A stretch of 25,258 nt of DNA from JAQUVS01 sp964389735. GTDB taxonomy: Bacteria; Bacillota_I; Bacilli_A; RF39; UBA660. Location: positions 1-25,258 of the forward strand of contig CAYMEJ010000015.1 of NCBI GenBank assembly GCA_964389735.1, given 5' to 3'. A model generated the notes under the pieces. The model ran no database searches. It saw only the letters and a list, made by a program, of their open reading frames with translations, and was not told where the DNA came from. Below are positions 8,307-16,532 of the stretch, one piece after another (the stretch's first letter is position 1; every line of letters starts with the position of its first letter). The position numbers were made by a program, and so were the translations under genes.

Positions 8307-10701
8307 GTAATTTTAAGAATAATTTTACATATTCACTAGAAAGACCATATCTTTTTAGTTTTCTTATTTCAATTCTTTTCTTCTTTATTGGAATATTTGA
8401 GAATACTATTTCAGATATTTTTTCTTTTAATACAGTATTTATTGGTAAATCTAATAGAATACTATCAATATCATCATTTATTAATCTTATAGCATCTATT
8501 TCAATATCTTTACCCTTACAATTTACTGTTACTTGTCCTACTGTAGGTACTTGTTTTAGTTCTACTACGAAGTCTGCATCATCTACATAGCATTTTGTTT
8601 CTATCATTGTATCATTATAGTATGCTATTACATTTTCCGCTTTCTTTGTATTTCTAAATTTAATAGTATAATCTCTATATTCTGGTACTATAGCATTTTT
8701 ACCTTCTATTGAACGAATAATAACAGTATAGTTACTTGGTAAATAGTTATAATCTATTGATGTAAGTAAATAATATCCTTCATCACATAATGAAGTTATT
8801 CCATCATCTTCATATAATACATATGTATTGTTTTTACCAGGGAATACATGGATTTCCATTGCTTCAGGATTACCTATATTATTTGCATTACTTTTTGTTG
8901 ATAATGGTATTATTGAACCACTTTTTACAAATACTGGATAATCTTCTTCTTTAAAGAATGATAAATAATTCTTTCCTCCTGGAAATTTCTTGCCAGTTTT
9001 AAAATCATACCATGTTCCATCAGGCATAAAGAATTTGTGTACTGTACGATTCATTAGTGTTTCTTTTTTATTTAATATTGGTGCAATCATCATTTCATCA
9101 CCAAAATAATATTGGTTTCTATAATTTGAATCATCATATACCCATGGATATTGATAATATAATGGTCTTATTAAAGGTACTCCATTTTTATGATATTTAT
9201 AAGCTTCTGTATATGTATATGGTATTAATTTGTGTCTTAATTTTAAATATTCATCTACAGTTTCTAATGTTTTTATATCCCATCTCCATGGTTCTTTTTT
9301 ATAATATTTACCACGTGGAGCATGGAATCTTAAAATAGGACTAAATGTTCCTAATTGGACTGATCTAATATACAATTCTGGGTCTTCTATACCACCAAAA
9401 TTACCTGCAATATCATAACTCCACCATGATACTCCTGCATTAGCTGCATTTTGGTTATATATTGGAATCTTTCTTAATGTATCCCAACTAACTAGAGTTT
9501 TACCTGAATATGATATTGGGTATCTATGTGATCCTATTAGAGGATTTCTTCCTAAAATAATTCCTCTTTTTGTTTTATTTCTACTAAAATCTTCAAAATG
9601 ATAATGGTCTAATAACCAAAGTGGTAATAGATTTTCATCTTTATTTTGATAATCATTCCAAAAGAAATCTATTCCTATTTCTTCAAGAGGATTAATAAGC
9701 ATTTTAAAATATGCATTTAATAAATTAGGATTAGTTGGGTCGAATGCTATTATTTTATTATTTTCAACATTAAAATGTTTAGCAATTTCCTCATAATGAT
9801 CTTCTGTTGGATGTATTCCTTCAGTTGGATCTATATTTAATCCTATTCTTACATTTTTTTCATGTAATTGTTTTATTAATTCTTCAGGATTTGGTATTAA
9901 GTCTTTATTAAACGAGAATCCAGTATTGATTGGATTTCCCTTTTCATCTAGTGATTTATGCCAACCTTTATCTAGTAAAAATACTGATAATGGTAGTTCT
10001 CTTTTTTCAAAATCATTTACTACTTCTAATATGTCTTCTGTTTTATAATCTAAATCTCTACACCACCAATTACCTAAAGCATATCTTGGTATCATTGGAG
10101 GAAATCCAGTTAGTTTATAATAATCGTTTAATGCTTTATTAAAATCATTATTGTATACAAATAAGTATATGTCTATATTCTTTGTATCTTTTGCTAATAA
10201 AACTCCATCTTCATTAAATATACAGCTATTACTGTCATCTATTGATGCAAAACCATCTAATGAATATAATCCATTTTTTTCTTTTGAATTACTTTCTATT
10301 CCATCTAAAGATACATATGATCCTTTATAGTTTTTTGCTTCTGCATGATTATAAAACCACATCTTATTATCTTCACCTGGTGTAGTTACCCTTAAATTAC
10401 TATGGGGCATTAATTTACCACCATCGAATGATTTTTCTTTTGCATATTCTAAAGTAAAATATTCTGTTTTTATTTCTATATATTTATCATCTTGTTTTAC
10501 TTCAAATTTAGGGACTTCAAAGTTTCTAAACATAACTAATTGAGTTGGATTATCATAAAATATACCAGTTTGGCTATATTCTAATCTTATTAACCTTTCA
10601 GTTAATACAGTTATACGGTAATTTTGACCTTGAAATACCATTTCATCTTTTGCTTTCAATTTAGAAAAATCTATTTTAAAATGTTCCCCTAGTATTCCCA
10701 T
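8284..10701 (-). CDS. Glycoside hydrolase family 31 protein (alpha-glucosidase-like) with a replaced acid/base residue
   Basis: The 805-aa protein has no signal peptide, so it should act on imported oligosaccharides in the cytoplasm. An N-terminal beta-sandwich (about 1-200) is followed by a TIM barrel beginning near G-N-W-W-C-R-D and then C-terminal beta domains. The nucleophile motif F-F-W-N-D-Y is present (Asp350). In the acid/base motif, usually S-G-D, this protein reads Y-S-G-K-T-L-V-S-W-D-T-L, with Lys401 in place of Asp. H-R-Y-P before it and W-W-S-Y-D-I-A-G after it are typical, so the alignment seems secure. The last 70 residues are charged and helical and look like an added tail. 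The start is ATG 10701 behind AAAGGGA. The gene follows the 455-aa membrane-anchored gene by 22 nt. Substrate cannot be inferred; the catalytic status is uncertain. Confidence 0.88.
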   Translation of the reverse strand: MGILGEHFKIDFSKLKAKDEMVFQGQNYRITVLTERLIRLEYSQTGIFYDNPTQLVMFRNFEVPKFEVKQDDKYIEIKTEYFTLEYAKEKSFDGGKLMPHSNLRVTTPGEDNKMWFYNHAEAKNYKGSYVSLDGIESNSKEKNGLYSLDGFASIDDSNSCIFNEDGVLLAKDTKNIDIYLFVYNNDFNKALNDYYKLTGFPPMIPRYALGNWWCRDLDYKTEDILEVVNDFEKRELPLSVFLLDKGWHKSLDEKGNPINTGFSFNKDLIPNPEELIKQLHEKNVRIGLNIDPTEGIHPTEDHYEEIAKHFNVENNKIIAFDPTNPNLLNAYFKMLINPLEEIGIDFFWNDYQNKDENLLPLWLLDHYHFEDFSRNKTKRGIILGRNPLIGSHRYPISYSGKTLVSWDTLRKIPIYNQNAANAGVSWWSYDIAGNFGGIEDPELYIRSVQLGTFSPILRFHAPRGKYYKKEPWRWDIKTLETVDEYLKLRHKLIPYTYTEAYKYHKNGVPLIRPLYYQYPWVYDDSNYRNQYYFGDEMMIAPILNKKETLMNRTVHKFFMPDGTWYDFKTGKKFPGGKNYLSFFKEEDYPVFVKSGSIIPLSTKSNANNIGNPEAMEIHVFPGKNNTYVLYEDDGITSLCDEGYYLLTSIDYNYLPSNYTVIIRSIEGKNAIVPEYRDYTIKFRNTKKAENVIAYYNDTMIETKCYVDDADFVVELKQVPTVGQVTVNCKGKDIEIDAIRLINDDIDSILLDLPINTVLKEKISEIVFSNIPIKKKRIEIRKLKRYGLSSEYVKLFLKLLEYIEQI

Positions 10702-10723
10702 TGTCTCAATCCCTTTCTTTTTA

Positions 10724-12091
10724 TTACATTGTTATTGTATTCATTGGTGTTTTTAAATCTGAAATTAAACTTAATGATGATATTAATTGCATTACTTTAT
10801 GATTCATTAAATTTGTATATATTTGTTGTAATGTTACTTCATCTATTTCATTAAATGATTTTGCATTTTTTATTCTAGTAGTATCTATTTTTGTACCTTT
10901 AGAATATTTATTGCTTACTTTTATACCATATTTTCCTGCAAAATTTAAAGTATTTTGTAATTTAATATCTACTTGTAAGTTAGCCATTTCACTAACAGTA
11001 TCTTTTTCATTTTTTAAATTTGATTCTAATATTACATTTACTGATTCTGATGGATTTGCTTTAAGTGCTGCAGTTATATTAAATGATGTTTTATTTTCTA
11101 AATTCATTGTTCCTTTTAATGTAACCATTCCAAATAAATCACCAGTAACATTTCCTTTTTCTACGCTTATATTTATAACATCTTGATCACTATAAGTTAA
11201 TAGAACTTGTTTACTATCATTTTCTCTATAATATGATGCACTATAACCTTCACATACTATTTCACTTTTTATTACTTTGTTGAATCCTTTGTAATATACA
11301 TTATATTCAAATAATTTTTTTGTATCTGTTGCATCTTCTAATGAACTTAATATTGATTTAAATGTTTCGTTCATTTGTTCTTTTGTCATGCTAGATAGTT
11401 TCATTAGTAATTCTGTAGCTTCATCATCATTACTTATTTTTTCTATTATTGCTTTTGTATAATTTGCTAATATTTTTTCATTTATAGCATATGAAATTTT
11501 TGTTACTTTTACATCTTCATTTTTTATTTTAATTGTTTGTTTCTCTTTTGTTATGTTTTTATCTTCTGTATTTTCTTTTATTGATTCTGCTACTATATCT
11601 AATAGTATACTGTAATCGTCTGATTTTATTTTGTCAAAAATTGTACTGTATTCTTGTTCTTGTGAATAAAATTCATTAGTTATATCTTTAATATTTAAAA
11701 ATATATTATTATTTGTTAAATATGTTTCTAATGCTAATAATGCTTCTTTATTTTGTAAAATATTAGCATTTAGATAAGATACTTTATTATCTCTATCTTC
11801 TGTATATGTTAATTCTGCATTAAAGTTAGGTAATCCTAGTGATGGATCTAAAGTAATATCAACATTACTATCCATTTTAATTATTTTATTATTATCAATA
11901 AAATCATCCAATGCACTTCTTGAATCTATTGCATCCTTCGTTGTTGATAAAAAGTAATTTAAATCCAACAACATAATTGTTTTAGGCGATGATAATATAT
12001 ATACACCTGCCCCTATAAATGCTATAGACATTAATAAACATATTGTTGCAATTATAACTAGTCCTTTGTTTTTTTTCTTTGTTTGTTCCAT
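10724..12091 (-). CDS. Membrane-anchored extracytoplasmic protein of unknown function
   Basis: The 455-aa product has a short Lys-rich N-terminus, one transmembrane segment at about 10-34 and a large outside domain of about 420 residues. The outside part alternates Lys/Asp/Glu/Ser/Thr-rich strands and amphipathic helices. Its second half has repeated strand patterns such as V-T-L-K-G-T-M-N-L and V-D-I-K-L-Q-N-T-L, reminiscent of LolA/LppX-type curved sheets, but I cannot assign a family. It has a single cysteine and no catalytic motif that I can see. It is preceded by GGGAGTG and its own promoter, and is followed after 22 nt by the GH31 gene, so the two form a likely operon. A role as an envelope sensor or binding protein is only a guess. 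Confidence 0.8.
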   Translation of the reverse strand: MEQTKKKNKGLVIIATICLLMSIAFIGAGVYILSSPKTIMLLDLNYFLSTTKDAIDSRSALDDFIDNNKIIKMDSNVDITLDPSLGLPNFNAELTYTEDRDNKVSYLNANILQNKEALLALETYLTNNNIFLNIKDITNEFYSQEQEYSTIFDKIKSDDYSILLDIVAESIKENTEDKNITKEKQTIKIKNEDVKVTKISYAINEKILANYTKAIIEKISNDDEATELLMKLSSMTKEQMNETFKSILSSLEDATDTKKLFEYNVYYKGFNKVIKSEIVCEGYSASYYRENDSKQVLLTYSDQDVINISVEKGNVTGDLFGMVTLKGTMNLENKTSFNITAALKANPSESVNVILESNLKNEKDTVSEMANLQVDIKLQNTLNFAGKYGIKVSNKYSKGTKIDTTRIKNAKSFNEIDEVTLQQIYTNLMNHKVMQLISSLSLISDLKTPMNTITM

Positions 12092-12121
12092 AATTTCACT
12101 CCCACTTCTATTCTAACTATG

Positions 12122-12151
12122 ATTATAACATTATTATTTTTTCTAAATCAA
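12122..12151 (-). promoter_or_regulatory. Candidate promoter for the 455-aa gene/GH31 operon
   Basis: TTGATT (12151-12146) and TATAAT (12127-12122) are separated by 18 bases on the minus strand. It lies back-to-back with the radical SAM promoter. Confidence 0.5.
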
Positions 12152-12161
12152 CAATTAATCA

Positions 12162-12170
12162 TGATATAAT
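12162..12170 (+). promoter_or_regulatory. Extended -10 promoter element for the radical SAM gene
   Basis: TGATATAAT matches the TGn-TATAAT extended -10 form about 40 bases upstream of the start codon. No good -35 is present, as expected for extended -10 promoters. Confidence 0.5.
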
Positions 12171-12209
12171 TAATAAAAGATGATTTTTTATGTAAAGTGA
12201 AGTGATATT

Positions 12210-13469
12210 ATGATTAATAGATATATTAATACTGATAGGTTTAAGAGGTATTATACTTTAGATTATTATTATAGGAAAAAATACAATAGTAAAGTTTTTA
12301 AGGTTAGTTTAAATGGTGGATTTAGTTGTCCTAATAAGGATGGTACTGTTGGAGTTGGTGGTTGTATCTATTGTTCTAAATTAGGTAGTGGAGACTTTGC
12401 TGGAGACATAAAGAAAGGCTTAATTACACAATTTTATGAAGTTAAAAATATAATGGAAAAAAAGTGGCCTAATAGCTTATATATTGGATATTTTCAAGCT
12501 AATACTAATACATATGATGATGTCAATAACTTAAAAAAGCGATATGAGCCAATATTAAATTTAGATAATGTTGTTGGATTAAGTATTGCTACTAGACCTG
12601 ATTCTATAACTAATGAATGTTTAGACTACTTAATTGATTTAAATAAAAGAACTAATTTAACTATTGAACTTGGTCTTCAAACTATACATGAAAGTACTAC
12701 TAAATTTATTAATAGAGGTCATGATTTAAATTGTTTTACTAATATGGTTAATACGCTTAGAAAAAATAATATTGAAGTTGTAGTACATATTATTAACGGT
12801 CTTCCTTATGAAACAAAAGAAATGATGATAGATACTGTTAAGTACCTTAATAATTTAAATATTCAAGGTATTAAAATACATATGCTTCATGTTATTAAAA
12901 ATACTAAGTTAGCAGATATTTATGATAAAGAACATTTTCATATTTTAACAAGAGATGAATATGTTGATATTGTTTGTGATCAATTAGAATACTTAAATAA
13001 AGATATTGTTATACATAGAATTACTGGTGATGCTAAAAAGGATGATTTAATTGAACCTTTATGGACTTTAAAGAAATTTGATGTTATGAATTCTATTGAT
13101 AAAGAATTAACTAAAAGAGGTACTTTTCAAGGTTTTAATGATTCAATAATAAATAGATTAAATGAGAGAATTGATAGAATAGTAAAACCTAATGATATTG
13201 TTATCGATTTTACTAATAATCAAATTTTGTATGATAAAGTATTAAAAAATAATTATATTAATAATCTTACTGATACTGATTATGAAACATACAAAAACAA
13301 AATAAGTTTTATCTTATTGGATAATAGTGCTGATATTGATAAATATTTAAATTTATTAAATAATAAAGGAGTCATTATATATGTAAGTGACAGCTTTGAA
13401 GACAAGTATAACTCTAATATTTATTCTAGTAATAATAAATATTTAATAGAAATAAAAAAATCTCATTAA
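12210..13469 (+). CDS. mnmL: TIGR01212-type radical SAM protein (YtqA/MnmL family) with extra C-terminal domain
   Basis: The N-terminal 300 residues match the YhcC/YtqA family. They open R-Y-I-N-T-D-R-F-K-R-Y and carry the cluster cysteines C40-X11-C52-X2-C55 (G-F-S-C-P-N-K-D-G-T ... G-G-C-I-Y-C). They continue through G-Y-F-Q-A-N-T-N-T-Y, S-I-A-T-R-P-D, E-L-G-L-Q-T and I-N-G-L-P-x-E. As I recall recent work, YtqA (MnmL) in Bacillus acts with the methyltransferase YtqB (MnmM) in making mnm5s2U34 of tRNA. At 419 aa the protein is about 100 longer than the family. Residues about 310-419 contain I-V-K-P-N-D-I-V-I-D-F, then after a short linker L-L-N-N-K-G-V-I-I-Y-V and a terminal Y-L-I-E-I-K-K. 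This reads like a shrunken MnmM-type methyltransferase lacking the glycine-rich SAM loop. The gene is alone on its strand, with an upstream extended -10 and a shared downstream terminator. Confidence 0.87.
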   Translation: MINRYINTDRFKRYYTLDYYYRKKYNSKVFKVSLNGGFSCPNKDGTVGVGGCIYCSKLGSGDFAGDIKKGLITQFYEVKNIMEKKWPNSLYIGYFQANTNTYDDVNNLKKRYEPILNLDNVVGLSIATRPDSITNECLDYLIDLNKRTNLTIELGLQTIHESTTKFINRGHDLNCFTNMVNTLRKNNIEVVVHIINGLPYETKEMMIDTVKYLNNLNIQGIKIHMLHVIKNTKLADIYDKEHFHILTRDEYVDIVCDQLEYLNKDIVIHRITGDAKKDDLIEPLWTLKKFDVMNSIDKELTKRGTFQGFNDSIINRLNERIDRIVKPNDIVIDFTNNQILYDKVLKNNYINNLTDTDYETYKNKISFILLDNSADIDKYLNLLNNKGVIIYVSDSFEDKYNSNIYSSNNKYLIEIKKSH

Positions 13470-13485
13470 TTTGAGATTTTTATTT
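13454..13485. terminator. Bidirectional terminator between the radical SAM and CDF genes
   Basis: Arms 13456-13465 and 13472-13481 are exact complements (AAAAATCTCA / TGAGATTTTT) with a 6-base loop. A and T runs flank it on both sides, and it overlaps the stop codons of the two converging genes. Confidence 0.8.
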
Positions 13486-14340
13486 GTATGGATTTACATG
13501 TATCATAATATATTTAATTTTATGATTATGTTTTTTTAATAATTTTTCAATATTATTTATTTCATTATGACTGTCTTTTATTGTTATATTTTCATCCATT
13601 GATACTTCTGCAATTAATTTGTAATATGAACCATATTTTAATAAGACCAAATCATCTATTCTTTCAACTAATTTATTGCTTTCTATTATTTCTGTTATAG
13701 ATTTTAATATTTCTTCATTTTTTTCTTTTATTCCCAATAGATTTGAAAGGTTTTCAGTTAATATTTGATATCCTATTTTAATGATAAATAAACTTACTAT
13801 TATTGTTGCTGCTTTATCTGCATATAAGAATATATCATTATATTTACCAAAGTACATTATTACTCCTGATATTAATACTACTATTGAACTAATAACATCA
13901 GTACTACTTTCTTTTCCACTTGATATTAAAATATTATTATTATATTTTTTACCTTTTTTTATTACATATCTAGATAATATTAGTTTTCCTATAACTGTTA
14001 CTAGTGATATTACTATTACTAATATATTAAATTCCTTTTTACTATTATTAAATGAATTATAAAATATTGAAAAACCTAACGTCAATATAAAAATGCTTAT
14101 TATTATGCTTGTAATAAATTCAATATTTCCGTGTCCATAAGGATGATCATCATCTGCTGGTTTATTTGATATTTTATTTCCTACTATTGCTACCAAATCA
14201 GTTACTAAATCACTAAATGAATGGATACCATCTGCTACTAATGCCGATGAATTAGCAAAAAAACCACTTATTATTTTTATTGATGATAAAAATATATTAG
14301 TAAAAAAACTAACTATCATCACTTTAGTTACTTTATTCAT
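13480..14340 (-). CDS. Cation diffusion facilitator (CDF) metal exporter
   Basis: A 286-aa inner-membrane protein with about six transmembrane helices and a cytoplasmic C-terminal ferredoxin-like domain (about 200-286, ending K-Y-I-M-I-H-V-N-P). Such proteins export divalent metals in exchange for protons as dimers. The TM2 metal site is H40-S-F-S-D44, followed by the family hallmark D-D-D-H-P-Y-G-H-G-N-I-E. In TM5 the usual H-x-x-x-D is E144-S-S-T-D148, so the zinc-type histidine is a glutamate, which may change metal preference. It is the last gene of a four-gene operon starting with a zinc-type P1B ATPase, 11 nt after the preceding stop. The subfamily (FieF/MntE/MneP-like) cannot be fixed from the sequence alone. 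Confidence 0.9.
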   Translation of the reverse strand: MNKVTKVMIVSFFTNIFLSSIKIISGFFANSSALVADGIHSFSDLVTDLVAIVGNKISNKPADDDHPYGHGNIEFITSIIISIFILTLGFSIFYNSFNNSKKEFNILVIVISLVTVIGKLILSRYVIKKGKKYNNNILISSGKESSTDVISSIVVLISGVIMYFGKYNDIFLYADKAATIIVSLFIIKIGYQILTENLSNLLGIKEKNEEILKSITEIIESNKLVERIDDLVLLKYGSYYKLIAEVSMDENITIKDSHNEINNIEKLLKKHNHKIKYIMIHVNPYK

Positions 14341-14351
14341 ATAAACTCCTA

Positions 14352-14936
14352 TTACTTAATATTTAAATAGATTGGTTTATCTCCTAAACATATTGCTATT
14401 TTAGGATTATTTAAGTTTGCATTTTTATTTATTCTAGTAAATAAATATATTTGTTTTTCTGCACCTGGTATTATACTAACAATTGTTGTTAAATCATTAC
14501 TATTATTAGTATTATCTATTTGTAATGCAGTTAAAGTTGCATATTCATTATCTTTGCCTAAATTAATATTTGGATTACATTCAGTTGATGATTCACCATC
14601 TAATTCTAGTGAATTTAATTCTATTGGTCCTAAGTTTTTAATAGTTAAATCTATTTTTAAATATTTTGTATTATCTTCGGAAAAAGATACTGAATCATAA
14701 TTAATTGGTTCCGGTGCTTTTATTTCATCAACAATAGTTATATCATTTAATTTCATGTTTACTTTTAATATTTCATCATTGTAGTTACTGTCTATTGTTT
14801 TTTGTTCATCTTTTTTTAATGATATCTTTTCTACTTTTGGTGTACTTGCTGTTGCAATTGAACCTGTACTAGTTATCAAGTAAAATATTGAGCATCCTAC
14901 AAATAATGCTCCAATAAATATTCCTACTTTTTTCAT
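14352..14936 (-). CDS. Signal-anchored extracytoplasmic protein, DUF4352-like
   Basis: The 194-aa product has a single hydrophobic signal or anchor segment at about 4-21. It continues with a Ser/Thr/Lys linker and a beta-rich domain containing K-Y-L-K-I-D-L-T-I-K-N-L-G-P. That pattern, a strand ending in 'K-N-x-G', resembles the immunoglobulin-like DUF4352 domain of Firmicute surface proteins. Two cysteines (in S-T-E-C-N and I-A-I-C-L-G) could form a disulfide. The ATG overlaps the fhs stop as TAATG, so translation is probably coupled to fhs. Its function is unknown; an envelope-side partner of the neighbouring metal transporters is possible but unsupported. Confidence 0.75.
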   Translation of the reverse strand: MKKVGIFIGALFVGCSIFYLITSTGSIATASTPKVEKISLKKDEQKTIDSNYNDEILKVNMKLNDITIVDEIKAPEPINYDSVSFSEDNTKYLKIDLTIKNLGPIELNSLELDGESSTECNPNINLGKDNEYATLTALQIDNTNNSNDLTTIVSIIPGAEKQIYLFTRINKNANLNNPKIAICLGDKPIYLNIK

Positions 14937-16531
14937 TATGATAACCCCACTATATTATTATTTTCATCTATATTTATATATTCATAATTAGGATTCTTTG
15001 GTAATCCAGGCATTGTCATTACATTATTAAGAAGTACTACTATCATTTTTGCTCCATTCATAACTTTTATATCATTTATTATTACTGGGTCTAATGATAA
15101 TTTATATTGACTTTTTGCAATACATATTGGGTAATTAGATACCCCTAAATCATCTAATTTATTTAATTTATTAATTATTTCTTCTGAATAGATAATATTA
15201 TTTGATCTATATATCTCTTTACATATTATATTGATTTTATCTTTTATAGTTTCATTTAAATTATATAATGTGGTAAATTTATTTTCTTTATTACATAATT
15301 GTTGTACTTTTTGTGCCAAAGCAATAGCTCCTTCACTACCTCTAGAATAAGCTTCGCATATTTCAAAATCCACTAAATTATTTTGACATATTTCTTTGAT
15401 TAAATTTATTTCATTTTCTGTATCTGTATTATATTTGTTTAAGGCTACTATAATATTTATATTATACTTTTTTAAGTTTTCTATATGCTTTTGTAAATTA
15501 TTTAATCCTTTTTTCATTGCTTCGATATTTTCTTCTAATATATTTTCTTTTTCAATACCTGCTTGATATTTCAATGCTTTTGTAGTTACTACTAATACTA
15601 CTGCATCTGGTTTAATATTTGCAGTTGGGCATTTAATATCGAAGAATTTTTCTGCACCTAAGTCAGAACCAAAACCAGCTTCTGTTACAACATAATCTGC
15701 TAATGACAAACTTAAATTAGTTCCTATTACACTACTACAACCATGAGCTATATTTGCAAATGGTCCACCATGTATAATAGCAGGATTATTTTCTAGTGTT
15801 TGTACTAAATTGGGTAGTATTGCATCCTTTAATAATGATGTCATTGCCCCTTCAATATGTAGTTCTTTGGCATAAATTGCTTTATCATTACAATTATACC
15901 CTACTAAAATGTTACCTAACCTATCTTTTAAGTCTGTTATATCTTTTGCCAAACAAAATATTGCCATTACTTCACTTGCTGCTGTTATTGTAAAATAATC
16001 TTTTCTTCCATTTATTTCTATTTCTCTTAGTGCTCTATCATTTACATCTAAACATCTATGAACCATTATTTTATTAACATCTATATTTAATTCATTACCT
16101 TTTTCAATATGATTGTCTACTGCAGCACATAGTAAATTATTTGCTGCTGTTATTGCATCTAAATCGCCAGTAAAATGTAAGTTAATATCTTCCATTGGTA
16201 ATACTTGTGCATATCCTCCACCATTGGCGCATCCTTTAACACCAAATACTGGTCCTAGTGATGGTTCCCTTAATGCTATTATGGTTTGGTAGTTCAACTT
16301 ATTTAGAGCATCTCCCAATCCTATTGTAATAGTAGTTTTTCCTTCACCATATGGACTCGGATTAATAGCAGTTACTAATATTAGTTTTCCGTTTTTTGTA
16401 CCTTTTTTTAAATTTATTTTAGCTTTATATTTTCCATATAACTCTAAATCATTTTCATCAATATTAATTTTACTTCCTATTTCTTTTATTGGGAGCATAG
16501 TTGTATTTCTACATATTTCTATATCATTCAT
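14936..16531 (-). CDS. fhs: Formate-tetrahydrofolate ligase
   Basis: The enzyme makes 10-formyl-tetrahydrofolate from formate, THF and ATP in the cytoplasm, feeding purine and fMet-tRNA synthesis. The 531-aa product has the P-loop region T-A-I-N-P-S-P-Y-G-E-G-K-T-T (about 54-67), then L-R-E-P-S-L-G-P-V-F-G-x-K-G, H-F-T-G-D-L-D-A-I and G-F-G-S-D-L-G-A-E-K-F. It also has S-R-G-S-E-G-A and a C-terminal M-T-M-P-G-L-P-K-N-P. It is about 25 residues shorter than the usual 556 but keeps all the motifs I know. It starts 1 nt after the P1B ATPase stop and overlaps the next gene by one base, so it sits inside a metal-export operon rather than with folate genes. The call is very secure. Confidence 0.97.
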   Translation of the reverse strand: MNDIEICRNTTMLPIKEIGSKINIDENDLELYGKYKAKINLKKGTKNGKLILVTAINPSPYGEGKTTITIGLGDALNKLNYQTIIALREPSLGPVFGVKGCANGGGYAQVLPMEDINLHFTGDLDAITAANNLLCAAVDNHIEKGNELNIDVNKIMVHRCLDVNDRALREIEINGRKDYFTITAASEVMAIFCLAKDITDLKDRLGNILVGYNCNDKAIYAKELHIEGAMTSLLKDAILPNLVQTLENNPAIIHGGPFANIAHGCSSVIGTNLSLSLADYVVTEAGFGSDLGAEKFFDIKCPTANIKPDAVVLVVTTKALKYQAGIEKENILEENIEAMKKGLNNLQKHIENLKKYNINIIVALNKYNTDTENEINLIKEICQNNLVDFEICEAYSRGSEGAIALAQKVQQLCNKENKFTTLYNLNETIKDKINIICKEIYRSNNIIYSEEIINKLNKLDDLGVSNYPICIAKSQYKLSLDPVIINDIKVMNGAKMIVVLLNNVMTMPGLPKNPNYEYINIDENNNIVGLS

Positions 16532-16532
16532 T

